Source: Candidatus Thioglobus vulcanius
GTDB lineage: Bacteria; Pseudomonadota; Gammaproteobacteria; PS1; Pseudothioglobaceae
Assembly (NCBI GenBank): GCA_910595855.1
Contig: CAJVCJ010000061.1
Location: 1 to 35,840, forward strand
Direction: 5' to 3'
Length of the DNA: 35,840 nt
The notes under the pieces were generated by a model. That model did no database searches, was not told where the DNA came from, and saw only the letters and a list, made by a program, of their open reading frames with translations. The translations under genes were made by a program, and so were the position numbers. This document shows, piece by piece, positions 1 through 8,511 of the stretch (the stretch's first letter is position 1; each line of letters opens with the position of its first letter).

Positions 1-1
1 T

Positions 2-350
2 TGGTGGAGATGGCGGGGATCGAACCCGCGTCCGAAAACCTTCAAACAAAGAGTCTACATGCTTAGCTTGGTCAACTTGAGTTAGCCGCCTACCACCCGA
101 CCATCAGGGATGTAAGAAGCGATTTCAGAAGGTTTTAACCGAATTATCCTGAAAAAATAATCCTAGCGAGTCTGTAAACGGCCGCCATCTTAAAAATACA
201 GACAATCTCTAAGGGGCGGTTAGCATTATGCTGCTAAAGCGTAGTTGTTTTCGTTTGCAACTATATTTTTAAAGCATATTTTTACGAGTTATCTTTATCC
301 TCGGCATGCGTCCTTGAGATCCAACTCCTCGTCGAAGCCATGTCATCCCC
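2..350 (-). ncRNA. ssrA: tmRNA (ssrA), transfer-messenger RNA
   Basis: This RNA rescues ribosomes stalled on broken mRNAs and tags the unfinished protein for proteolysis. Read on the minus strand, the 5' end GGGGATG pairs with CATCTCC near the 3' end to form the tRNA-like acceptor stem. The hallmark GGCTTCGACG follows the 5' end, a T-arm GGTTCGATCC lies near the 3' end, and the terminal CCA is encoded at 2-4. The internal tag reading frame is at 226-258 and reads ANENNYALAA followed by TAA, very like the E. coli tag ANDENYALAA. It is a one-piece tmRNA lying 24 bases downstream of tyrS. Any terminator lies outside the window. Confidence 0.96.
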
Positions 351-360
351 TGGAGTGGGC

Positions 361-389
361 ATTATAACATTTTTTTACTGAATTGTCAC
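361..389 (-). promoter_or_regulatory. Predicted sigma-70 promoter of ssrA
   Basis: On the minus strand there is a -35 box GTGACA (384-389, five of six consensus bases), a 17-base spacer and a perfect -10 box TATAAT (361-366). The predicted start of transcription is 3-5 bases before the first base of mature tmRNA. The -35 box sits inside the last codons of tyrS, so ssrA can be made independently of the upstream operon. Confidence 0.8.
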
Positions 390-1559
390 TCTTGCAAATT
401 TCCTCTTACCAACTTGATAGACAGCTGTACCTGTTTCAGGCTCAAAATTTCGATCAGATATTTTTTCACCTTCAATTTTAGCGGCACCATCTTTGATCAT
501 TCTAAAAGCATCAGAGGTTGAGTTAACCAGCCCAGCATCTTTTAATAAATTGGCGATTTTAATGCCGGCATCAAAGCTAAATTCTGGCATTTCATCAGGC
601 ACCTTGTTTTTAGCAAAGCGATTAATGAAATTTTGCTGCGCTTGTTTGGCAGCATCGGCATCATGAAAACGAGTGATAATCTCATCTGCTAAGCGAAATT
701 TAATGTTTCGTGGATTTTCACCATTATCAACTTCTGCTTTCCATGAGGCAATTGCTTCTAATGATTCAAAACTTAGTAACTCTAGGTAGCGCCACATCAA
801 GTCATCCGAGATAGACATGATTTTTCCAAACATATCATCTGGTGTATCGCTAATGCCAATGTAGTTGCCTAATGATTTACTCATTTTTTGCACACCATCT
901 AGACCCTCAAGGATTGGCATAGTGAGAATCACCTGTGGTTCCATTTTGGCTTGTTTTTGTAGCTCTCTACCCATTAGTAGGTTAAATTTTTGATCTGTAC
1001 CACCCAATTCAATGTCTGATTTAAGCGCAACAGAATCATATCCTTGAATGAGTGGGTAGAGGAATTCGTGGATTGAAATAGGCTTGCCAGATTTATAACG
1101 CTTTGAGAAATCATCACGTTCTAGCATTCTAGCAACAGTTTGTTGAGAAGCAAGCTGAATTAATTCAGCTGATGACATTCTACTCATCCACTCAGAGTTA
1201 AATACAACCGTAGTTTTGTCTTTATCTAGAATTTTAAATACTTGATCTTGATAAGATTGTGAATTTTCAAGTACTTGCTCTTGGGTGAGTGGCGGGCGTG
1301 TGGCGCTTTTCCCTGTTGGGTCACCAATCATGCCAGTGAAATCACCAATTAAGAATAATATTTCATGACCTAAGTCTTGTAGTTGTTTGAGCTTATTGAT
1401 AAGTACAGTGTGGCCTAAGTGTAAGTCAGGCGCTGTTGGGTCAAAGCCAGCCTTAATACGTAGTGGTGTATTCTTAGCAAGCTTTTTATTTAACTCTTCG
1501 AGTGGCAATATCTCATCGGTGCCGCGTTGAAAAACGGCCAGTGTTTGTTCTATATTCAT
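375..1559 (-). CDS. tyrS: Tyrosyl-tRNA synthetase
   Basis: TyrS charges tRNA-Tyr with tyrosine in the cytoplasm. It is a class I synthetase: the HIGH-type motif is HLGH at residues 47-50 and the KMSKS loop is at 225-229. The stretch around 185-190 (ELGGTDQ) fits the tyrosine and ATP pocket. The last 60 or so residues look like an S4 RNA-binding domain. The length of 394 residues is normal for the longer bacterial TyrRS type. It begins 11 bases after the stop of proA and is probably the last protein gene of the leftward lptE-holA-proA-tyrS unit. The ssrA promoter lies in its 3' end. Confidence 0.97.
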   Translation of the reverse strand: MNIEQTLAVFQRGTDEILPLEELNKKLAKNTPLRIKAGFDPTAPDLHLGHTVLINKLKQLQDLGHEILFLIGDFTGMIGDPTGKSATRPPLTQEQVLENSQSYQDQVFKILDKDKTTVVFNSEWMSRMSSAELIQLASQQTVARMLERDDFSKRYKSGKPISIHEFLYPLIQGYDSVALKSDIELGGTDQKFNLLMGRELQKQAKMEPQVILTMPILEGLDGVQKMSKSLGNYIGISDTPDDMFGKIMSISDDLMWRYLELLSFESLEAIASWKAEVDNGENPRNIKFRLADEIITRFHDADAAKQAQQNFINRFAKNKVPDEMPEFSFDAGIKIANLLKDAGLVNSTSDAFRMIKDGAAKIEGEKISDRNFEPETGTAVYQVGKRKFARVTIQ

Positions 1560-1570
1560 TTTTTTTAAAT

Positions 1571-2830
1571 TTATTGTCTAATATGACCATCGCCTAAAAC
1601 GATGTATTTTTGTGAAGTTAAGCCTTCCAGGCCAACAGGTCCGCGTACATGGAATTTATCAGTACTGATGCCAATTTCTGCACCAAGCCCATATTCAAAA
1701 CCATCGGCAAAGGCAGTGGAGGCGTTGATCATTACTGACGAAGAGTCTACTTCAGTGATAAAACGTCGCCCTGATGTGTAATTTTCAGTGATGATCGACT
1801 CAGTGTGTCCTGAGCCGTGCTGCTCGATATGATCAATAGCATCCGACATGGTATTAACAATGCGAATAGAGAGAATAGCATCTAAGTATTCTGTATCCCA
1901 GTCTTCATCAGTGGCTGCAATAATTTGCTTTGAAAGTTGTTGAGTTTGAGGACAGCCTCTAAGCTCTACACCTTTAGCAAAGTACTCAGCAATAAGCTCA
2001 GGCAATATTCTGCCAGCTGCCGATGAGTGCACTAATAAAGTTTCCATGGCATTACACACACCATAACGACGAGTTTTAGCATTAAAGGCAACGCTAATGG
2101 CTTTTTGCGTGTCAGCATCTTTATCAATATAAGTATGACAAACACCGTGCAAATGTTTAATAACAGGTACCTTTGCAGTTTCGCTAATAGCTTCAACAAG
2201 CCCTTTTCCACCACGTGGAATGACAGCATCAATATAAGCACTTGCTTTAACCAGTTCTGAAACTGCTTCTCGATCAGTGGTATCGATTAATTGTACACAG
2301 TACTCGCTTAAGCCCGCATCAATTAGACCGTCTTTAACGCAAGCATAGAGTGCAAGGTTAGAATGGATGGCTTCAGAGCCACCACGCAAAATTGCACCAT
2401 TGCCTGATTTTAGGCAAAGCGCCGCTGCATCGATAGTAACGTTTGGACGCGATTCGTAAATAATGCCCATGACCCCTAAAGGCACACGCATTTTTCCAAT
2501 TTGAATGCCACTTGGTCGGAATTTTAAATCGGTAATTTCGCCAACTGGATCAGGTAAATTAGCGATTTGACTGAGGCTTTCAATAATGCCATCTAAACGC
2601 TGATCATCCAACATTAGTCGATCAATTAATGCACTTTCAAGACCTTTGTTTTTTCCATTTTCAAGATCTTTGTTATTGGCTGATAGAATGTTAACTCTAT
2701 TTTCATCAATCTGTTTAGCAATATTTAATAAAGCGCTGTTTTTATCAGACGTGGTAGCGCATCTAAGCGATTTAGCGGCAGTTTTTGCATGCTTCCCTAA
2801 TTCGATTATTAAGTTTTTTATTGAGCCCAT
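1571..2830 (-). CDS. proA: Gamma-glutamyl phosphate reductase
   Basis: ProA reduces gamma-glutamyl phosphate with NADPH to glutamate semialdehyde, the second step of proline synthesis. The protein of 419 residues has the usual length and the aldehyde-dehydrogenase fold. The catalytic cysteine is Cys259 within GVCN, and GSEAIHSN near residue 151-158 matches the NADP-binding region of the family. Its start overlaps the end of holA by 13 bases, which suggests translational coupling. The partner gene proB, often next to proA, is not in this window. Confidence 0.96.
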   Translation of the reverse strand: MGSIKNLIIELGKHAKTAAKSLRCATTSDKNSALLNIAKQIDENRVNILSANNKDLENGKNKGLESALIDRLMLDDQRLDGIIESLSQIANLPDPVGEITDLKFRPSGIQIGKMRVPLGVMGIIYESRPNVTIDAAALCLKSGNGAILRGGSEAIHSNLALYACVKDGLIDAGLSEYCVQLIDTTDREAVSELVKASAYIDAVIPRGGKGLVEAISETAKVPVIKHLHGVCHTYIDKDADTQKAISVAFNAKTRRYGVCNAMETLLVHSSAAGRILPELIAEYFAKGVELRGCPQTQQLSKQIIAATDEDWDTEYLDAILSIRIVNTMSDAIDHIEQHGSGHTESIITENYTSGRRFITEVDSSSVMINASTAFADGFEYGLGAEIGISTDKFHVRGPVGLEGLTSQKYIVLGDGHIRQ

Positions 2831-3837
2831 TGATTTTTTCCTGCTAGGTTTAACAAAATTGTGTGTAATTCGTCTATTACATTAAGATTATCCATGCCTT
2901 TGATTGAGCGGTCAATACGTCCAAGCAATAATAATATTTTTTGCAATCGTTGATAAGGGTGACGCTTAAGAATATTAGTGATGATTGGTTTTCTTTTATT
3001 CCAAACTCGATGGCTTTGCAAAATAGCATTGATATCGTTGTTTTGGTGTAATTCAATAGACATATCGATGATATTTTTTATTTCTCGATAAAGTGAGCTG
3101 TTGAGCTGTATAGGCATAGCAGTATCACTCAAAAGCGTATTGTAGATTTTGCTTACCTGAGGGGCGTCGCCGAATAGTGCAGCATCAATTAAGCCGTAAA
3201 TTGTGTATTTGGATTGCTCCTGAGCCTGCTCTAAAAAATCTTGAGTGTTGATCTTGCCATCAGGATAAGCCATTTTTAGTTTTTGAATTTCTTGCATGGA
3301 AGCTAGTAGGTTACCTTCAGTGTAAAAAGCAATGCTTTGAGCAACCTCTTTGTTTGATTGCAAGCCAGTGCTTTCCATGTGGTTGTTGATCCAGCCAATC
3401 AAATGATCATTTGATATTTCCCAGTGTTGGATAACACCCCCATATTGCTCAAGTGTTTTAAACCACTTACTTTTTTGTTGTGCTAAATCAAGCTTACCCG
3501 TTGAAATAATTAGCAAAATATCGCTAGGGATATTTCCAGCAAGAGTGGTTAACGCTTTAGATCCTTTGACGCCAATCTTTCCAGTTTTAAGTCTGCATTC
3601 AATAATGCGCCTAGGCGAAAACAAAGAAATATTGGCGATTTCGGCAGTGATCAGCCCCCAGTCGAAATTACCATCAATATCAAAACTGGTCTTTTCGTCA
3701 AAACCAGCTTGCTTGGCAGTCGACAGTATTGCACTTAGACTTTGATCAATTAATAGTGATTCTGCACCAAAAACAAAATATAAAGATTCGAGTTTGTTGG
3801 CAAGAGAGAGGTTAAGCGCTTCTGGCTTAATTCTCAT
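2818..3837 (-). CDS. holA: DNA polymerase III subunit delta
   Basis: HolA is the delta subunit of the clamp loader, the wrench that opens the beta sliding clamp during replication. The 339-residue length and the N-terminal pattern (MRIKPEALN, then a segment including FGAESLLIDQ) match the family, as does the position directly after lptE. The family has low sequence conservation, so synteny carries much of the weight. It overlaps lptE by 11 bases at its start and proA by 13 bases at its end. Confidence 0.9.
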   Translation of the reverse strand: MRIKPEALNLSLANKLESLYFVFGAESLLIDQSLSAILSTAKQAGFDEKTSFDIDGNFDWGLITAEIANISLFSPRRIIECRLKTGKIGVKGSKALTTLAGNIPSDILLIISTGKLDLAQQKSKWFKTLEQYGGVIQHWEISNDHLIGWINNHMESTGLQSNKEVAQSIAFYTEGNLLASMQEIQKLKMAYPDGKINTQDFLEQAQEQSKYTIYGLIDAALFGDAPQVSKIYNTLLSDTAMPIQLNSSLYREIKNIIDMSIELHQNNDINAILQSHRVWNKRKPIITNILKRHPYQRLQKILLLLGRIDRSIKGMDNLNVIDELHTILLNLAGKNQWAQ

Positions 3838-4282
3838 TAAGTTTTGATAAGCGTCTGATTAATTTTTTGATAATGGTATTTCTTAATTGAGTGTAAGTTT
3901 CTTCAATTTGTAATCTATCTGCTTGAGAAGAATCTGCCATTTTTTTAAGGTGTGTTCTGGCCGTTAAATCTTGCGACAGCAATATTTTTTGATCAGCATT
4001 AAGAATTGTAATTGGGATAGCCAGAGTTAACGTATAACTATTAGCGGTATTGGTGGCTGTGTATGAAGCAGTTTGTTGCTTTTGAACTTCTGTACCAATC
4101 TTAATGGTTAGGTTTTGTACTGCCTCCTGGTTAAATCTTTTTCTCAGCTCACTAGCAAAATTGTTTGATTGTTCGCTCACAATAATTGCATTCAACTCAG
4201 TGTTTTTCACAGGTGTATGAAATCCGCACGAGCTTAATAGTGTGGTTGCAAGGATAACAGCTAATAGGTTTATTTTAGACAT
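3827..4282 (-). CDS. lptE: LPS-assembly lipoprotein LptE
   Basis: LptE is the outer-membrane lipoprotein that plugs the LptD barrel and helps place lipopolysaccharide on the cell surface. I chose the ATG at 4282, giving 151 residues that start MSKINLLAVI. This places a lipoprotein signal directly at the N-terminus with lipobox LSSC (Cys18). An ATG three codons earlier (4291) is also possible. The same frame stays open up to 4375, but that adds a hydrophobic 31-residue extension that would bury the signal peptide. The body of about 130 residues is short and divergent, as is usual for LptE, and the adjacency to holA is the classical arrangement. leuS, its usual upstream neighbour, is absent here. 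Confidence 0.85.
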   Translation of the reverse strand: MSKINLLAVILATTLLSSCGFHTPVKNTELNAIIVSEQSNNFASELRKRFNQEAVQNLTIKIGTEVQKQQTASYTATNTANSYTLTLAIPITILNADQKILLSQDLTARTHLKKMADSSQADRLQIEETYTQLRNTIIKKLIRRLSKLNEN

Positions 4283-4315
4283 GGCAATCATTATTTTTGA
4301 ATTTATTAAGTTAAG

Positions 4316-4330
4316 AATTATGACATAATT
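4316..4330. promoter_or_regulatory. 15-base palindrome in the lptE/ftsH divergent region
   Basis: AATTATG and CATAATT form a perfect 7-base inverted repeat around one central base. It lies 34 bases upstream of the preferred lptE start and 107 bases upstream of ftsH. It could be an operator or simply part of an AT-rich promoter region. No protein is known to bind it. Confidence 0.35.
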
Positions 4331-4416
4331 TGTATTTATTTGTTGAAAAACCTTGAAAAAACACCATTGGTTCATATCTAAGGGGCTGATAGGGTATAGT
4401 TACTCGTCTATTTTTT

Positions 4417-4422
4417 TATAAT
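4417..4422 (+). promoter_or_regulatory. Possible -10 box for ftsH
   Basis: A perfect TATAAT lies 15 bases before the ftsH ATG. No convincing -35 box is present at the proper distance, so the start of transcription would be very near the start codon. There is also no clear Shine-Dalgarno sequence before ftsH. Confidence 0.3.
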
Positions 4423-4436
4423 TTAAGTATTGATCC

Positions 4437-6353
4437 ATGTTTAAAAATTTATTGTTATGGCTGGTATTAGGAAGCGTTCTTACGTCTATTTTTAGCCAAT
4501 TCGAGACTATCGAAAAGAAAAGTGAAATTACTTATTCTGAATTTATTCAAAGTGTTAAACAAGGTGATGTCTCTGAAGTAACAATTGCGGGTAGCAACAT
4601 TTCTGGTATTGGCGCTGGTGGCGGGCAATTTTCAACCTATTCACCTGGTGATTTAGGATTGATGGGTGATTTATTAGATAATGGTGTTAATGTTGTGGCA
4701 ACACCGCCTGAAAAAGATGGATTTTTTAAGCAGTTAATTATCTCTTTAGCGCCAATTGTTTTATTAATCGCCGTTATTCTTTACACCATGAAAGGTGCTG
4801 GTGGCGCCATGGGTGGCAAAAACCCTATGAGTTTTGGTAAATCTAAGGCGCGTCTAATTCCTAAAGATGAGTCAAACGTGACGTTTGCAGATGTAGCAGG
4901 TGTAGATGAGGCTAAAGAAGATGTTGCTGAATTAGTCGACTTTCTGTCCAATCCAGGAAAGTTCACTAAAGTTGGCGGAAAAATTCCTAAGGGTGTTTTA
5001 CTAATTGGCCCTCCTGGTACCGGAAAAACGCTTTTAGCCAAGGCTATTGCGGGTGAGGCTGATGTGCCATTTTTCTTTATCTCTGGCTCAGATTTTGTAG
5101 AAATGTTTGTGGGCGTAGGTGCCTCTCGTGTGCGTGACATGTTTGAACAGGCTAAGAAAAATGCACCATGTATTATCTTTATTGACGAAATTGATGCAGT
5201 TGGCCGTCAACGTGGTGCTGGTATGGGCGGTGGTCATGATGAGCGCGAGCAAACCTTAAACCAGATGTTAGTTGAGATGGATGGATTTGAAGGTTCGGAA
5301 GGTGTTATCGTAATTGCTGCAACTAACCGCCCAGATGTGCTTGATCCAGCGCTATTGCGCCCTGGACGTTTTGATCGCCAAGTAATGGTTGGTTTGCCAG
5401 ATATTAATGGCCGTGATGCGATTTTAAAAGTACACATGCGTAAATTACCTATCGCCAAAAACGTTCAATCCGTTAGCATTGCTAAAGGTACACCAGGTTT
5501 TTCTGGTGCAGACTTAGCCAATTTATGTAACGAAGCTGCATTATTAGCCGCCGGAAAAAACAAAGAATTAGTTGGCATGCAAGAATTTGAAAAAGCCAAA
5601 GATAAAATCATGATGGGCGCTGAGCGCAAGTCGATGGCCATGGATGAATCTGAAAAAGAAATGACAGCTTATCATGAAGCAGGCCACGCGATTGTTGGTC
5701 GTTTGGTACCTGAGCATGATCCAGTTTATAAAGTTAGTATTATTCCTAGAGGAAGAGCGCTAGGTGTCACTATGTTCTTGCCGGAAAAAGATACTTACAG
5801 TATTTCTAGACGTAAATTAAATTCTCAAATTTCGTCACTATTTGGTGGTCGTCTTGCTGAAGAGCTGATGTATGGTGCTGACTCTGTTACCACGGGTGCG
5901 AGTAACGATATTGAGCGCGCAACAGAAATTGCCCATAAGATGGTTAAGCATTGGGGTATGTCAGATGTGCTTGGACCATTGGCTTATGGTGAAGACGATG
6001 GCGAGGTGTTTTTAGGTCGCCAAGTGACCAAGCATAAACATATTTCAGAAGATACATTTAAAGTCATCGACTCTGAAATTCGTAGAATTATTGATGTAAA
6101 TTACCTAGTTGCGAAAAAAATTCTAGAAGATAATAAAGATATTCTGATTGAGATGACCAAAGCTTTAATGGAATTTGAAACCATCGATAAAGAGCAAATT
6201 GACGACTTAATGAATAGAAAGCCAATTAGAGAGGCAGCTGTTGTTGTAGACTCTGAAGTAGTGTCAACTGAACTTGGCAGAGGTGGCGATGTCACAGAAG
6301 ATGACAATGATTCAGAAGATCAGCCAGTTGATGGAAATCCTCAGGTTGTTTAA
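4437..6353 (+). CDS. ftsH: ATP-dependent zinc metalloprotease FtsH
   Basis: FtsH is a membrane-anchored AAA+ protease that removes damaged membrane proteins and certain regulators (in E. coli, LpxC and sigma-32). Two transmembrane segments are visible at about 4-20 and 99-117, with a periplasmic loop between them. The AAA domain has Walker A GPPGTGKT (191-198) and Walker B FIDEID (248-253). The zinc site HEAGH is at 413-417. The length of 638 residues is normal. folP follows after 18 bases and then glmM, the same order as in E. coli. Confidence 0.98.
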   Translation: MFKNLLLWLVLGSVLTSIFSQFETIEKKSEITYSEFIQSVKQGDVSEVTIAGSNISGIGAGGGQFSTYSPGDLGLMGDLLDNGVNVVATPPEKDGFFKQLIISLAPIVLLIAVILYTMKGAGGAMGGKNPMSFGKSKARLIPKDESNVTFADVAGVDEAKEDVAELVDFLSNPGKFTKVGGKIPKGVLLIGPPGTGKTLLAKAIAGEADVPFFFISGSDFVEMFVGVGASRVRDMFEQAKKNAPCIIFIDEIDAVGRQRGAGMGGGHDEREQTLNQMLVEMDGFEGSEGVIVIAATNRPDVLDPALLRPGRFDRQVMVGLPDINGRDAILKVHMRKLPIAKNVQSVSIAKGTPGFSGADLANLCNEAALLAAGKNKELVGMQEFEKAKDKIMMGAERKSMAMDESEKEMTAYHEAGHAIVGRLVPEHDPVYKVSIIPRGRALGVTMFLPEKDTYSISRRKLNSQISSLFGGRLAEELMYGADSVTTGASNDIERATEIAHKMVKHWGMSDVLGPLAYGEDDGEVFLGRQVTKHKHISEDTFKVIDSEIRRIIDVNYLVAKKILEDNKDILIEMTKALMEFETIDKEQIDDLMNRKPIREAAVVVDSEVVSTELGRGGDVTEDDNDSEDQPVDGNPQVV

Positions 6354-6371
6354 TATCTAGCGATAGTCGTT

Positions 6372-7193
6372 ATGGGCAAAATGTCCTTTAAAAATCCTTT
6401 AATTATGGGTGTGTTAAATGTCACCCCTGATTCTTTTTCTGATGGTGGTCAACACTTTGATCCGGCGCTTGCTATTGTAAGCGCTCAGCGCATGGTTCTT
6501 CAAGGTGCCAATATTATCGATGTTGGTGGCGAGTCTACGCGACCAGGCGCTAAACCCGTTAGTGAGATTGATGAGTTGAATCGTGTTATTCCAGTTATTA
6601 AGGCGTTATCTACTCAGATAAACGTACCCATTTCAATAGACACTTCAAAACCACAAGTCATGAAATTAGCCGTAGAGGCTGGTGCTAGTATTATTAACGA
6701 TGTTAATGCGTTACAGGCTGATGGTGCGTTGGAAATGGCATTGTCATTGAATGTAGACGTGTGTTTGATGCACAAACAAGGAGTGCCAGCTACCATGCAG
6801 GCTAATCCAGCTTATGGCGATGTTATCGAAGAAATTAAACATTTTTTTGAGCAACGGATTGATGCTTGTGAGCAAGTAGGCATCTCTAGAAGTAAAATTA
6901 TTTTAGATCCTGGCTTTGGTTTTGGAAAAACACTCGAACATAATTTAGAGATATTACGTCGCTTTCATGAGTTTAAGAGCTTTGATCTGAGGCTGCTTGC
7001 CGGACTTTCTAGAAAATCAATGATTGGTCTTATACTGAACGATAGAGATGTTGAAAGCAGAGTGGTCGGTAGTGTGACAGGCGCTATAATAGCGGTTCAA
7101 AATGGGGCGAATATTGTGCGAGTTCATGATATCCTTGAGACTAAAGATGCGCTACTAATAGTGCAAGCAACCAGTGGAGATAAAATTGGCTAA
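6372..7193 (+). CDS. folP: Dihydropteroate synthase
   Basis: FolP joins p-aminobenzoate to 6-hydroxymethyl-dihydropterin diphosphate in folate synthesis and is the target of sulfonamides. The N-terminal signature GVLNVTPDSFSDGG (residues 13-26) is complete, followed by VGGESTRPGA and the later DPGFGFGKT loop. The length of 273 residues is normal. It lies between ftsH and glmM, and its last 8 bases overlap the preferred glmM start. Confidence 0.97.
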   Translation: MGKMSFKNPLIMGVLNVTPDSFSDGGQHFDPALAIVSAQRMVLQGANIIDVGGESTRPGAKPVSEIDELNRVIPVIKALSTQINVPISIDTSKPQVMKLAVEAGASIINDVNALQADGALEMALSLNVDVCLMHKQGVPATMQANPAYGDVIEEIKHFFEQRIDACEQVGISRSKIILDPGFGFGKTLEHNLEILRRFHEFKSFDLRLLAGLSRKSMIGLILNDRDVESRVVGSVTGAIIAVQNGANIVRVHDILETKDALLIVQATSGDKIG

Positions 7194-8511
7194 TTATTTT
7201 GGTACAGATGGTATTCGAGGCGAAGTGGGTGTTGAGCCTATTACTGCAGATTTTTTCTTAAAACTAGGCTGGGCAGTTGGCTCAGTTTTGTCAGAACAAG
7301 GTAAGGCTAGTGTTGTGATTGGTAAAGATACTCGTGTATCAGGCTATTTATTTGAATCAGCATTAGAAGCAGGGTTTTTGTCTGCTGGCGTTGATGTGGG
7401 TTTATTGGGTCCAATGCCTACACCGGCCATTGCCTATTTAACACAAACTTATAATGCCAGCGCTGGTGTTGTGGTTAGTGCTTCGCATAATCAATTCCAA
7501 GATAATGGCGTTAAGTTTTTCTCTGCCAAGGGCCTTAAGTTAAGCGATACAGATCAAGCAAAAATTGAGCAGAAATTATCTGAACCAATGGTTAGTGTCA
7601 GTTCTGAAAAAATTGGCAAAGCTTATCGATATGAGCAGCCACTTGGACGGTATATTGAATTTTGTAAATCTACTTTTGATCGTTCGGTTAATTTAAACAA
7701 TCTTAATTTGGTGATCGATTGCGCTAATGGCGCCACTTATCACATTGCTGAGAATGTTTTTTATGAGTTGGGTGCCAATGTTAATATTATCAACAACACA
7801 CCAGATGGCTTTAATATTAACAAAAATTGTGGCGCTACTGATACTAAGCATTTGCAACAGGTTGTACTTGAAACTGGTGCTGATTTAGGCATTGCTTTTG
7901 ATGGTGATGGTGATCGCTTGATGATGGTTGATCACATGGGTAATATGATCGATGGTGATCAACTGGTGTTTATTGTCGCTAAAGCTTGGAAGTCTCAGAA
8001 TCGATTGACCAATAATAGTGTTGTTGGCACCAAAATGACTAATCTGGGCATGCGCCATGGATTGCGAGATTTAGATATTCAATTTATTGAAGCAGATGTT
8101 GGCGATCGTTACGTCATGGAAGAGATGAAAAGCCATGGTGCTATTTTAGGTGGTGAAGGTTCGGGACATATGATCTGTTTAGATAAGACCACCTCAGGTG
8201 ATGGTATTGTGGCAGCATTACAAGTCCTAGAGGTGCTTGTTAAGAGCCGAGTTAAGCTTGCAGAATTAGCAAACGACATGGTGAAATACCCACAAGTATT
8301 AATCAATGTTAAAACCAAAGAAAAAGTTAATCTTGATAATCATCAGTCATTAACAGCAGCAACCAAAGAGGTTGAAGCGATATTGGGCGATGAAGGGCGC
8401 GTGTTGATTCGAGCTTCTGGTACCGAGCCGCTGATTCGAGTTATGGTGGAGGCTAAAAATGCTAGTATCACTCAACAATGTGCTGAAAAGTTAGCTGACA
8501 CGCTGCGCTAA
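7186..8511 (+). CDS. glmM: Phosphoglucosamine mutase
   Basis: GlmM converts glucosamine-6-phosphate to glucosamine-1-phosphate on the way to UDP-GlcNAc for peptidoglycan and LPS. I chose the TTG at 7186 because GGAG (7176-7179) sits six bases before it and the protein then begins MANYFGTDGIRG, as in the family. A GTG at 7174 in the same frame is possible but has no Shine-Dalgarno sequence and adds only four residues. The active serine lies in SASHN (residue 100 from the TTG). The magnesium loop DGDGDR and the C-terminal phosphate-binding RASGTEP are present. The stop codon overlaps the next start (TAATG). Confidence 0.95.
   Translation: MANYFGTDGIRGEVGVEPITADFFLKLGWAVGSVLSEQGKASVVIGKDTRVSGYLFESALEAGFLSAGVDVGLLGPMPTPAIAYLTQTYNASAGVVVSASHNQFQDNGVKFFSAKGLKLSDTDQAKIEQKLSEPMVSVSSEKIGKAYRYEQPLGRYIEFCKSTFDRSVNLNNLNLVIDCANGATYHIAENVFYELGANVNIINNTPDGFNINKNCGATDTKHLQQVVLETGADLGIAFDGDGDRLMMVDHMGNMIDGDQLVFIVAKAWKSQNRLTNNSVVGTKMTNLGMRHGLRDLDIQFIEADVGDRYVMEEMKSHGAILGGEGSGHMICLDKTTSGDGIVAALQVLEVLVKSRVKLAELANDMVKYPQVLINVKTKEKVNLDNHQSLTAATKEVEAILGDEGRVLIRASGTEPLIRVMVEAKNASITQQCAEKLADTLR

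Noticed and set aside
4283..4375. A 31-codon extension of lptE.
   Set aside because: It would place a hydrophobic segment before the lipoprotein signal peptide and cover the palindrome and likely promoter region.
4781..5458. Antisense open frames within ftsH, and many similar ones within other genes.
   Set aside because: They mirror the codon pattern of the real gene on the other strand and show no family motifs or ribosome binding sites.
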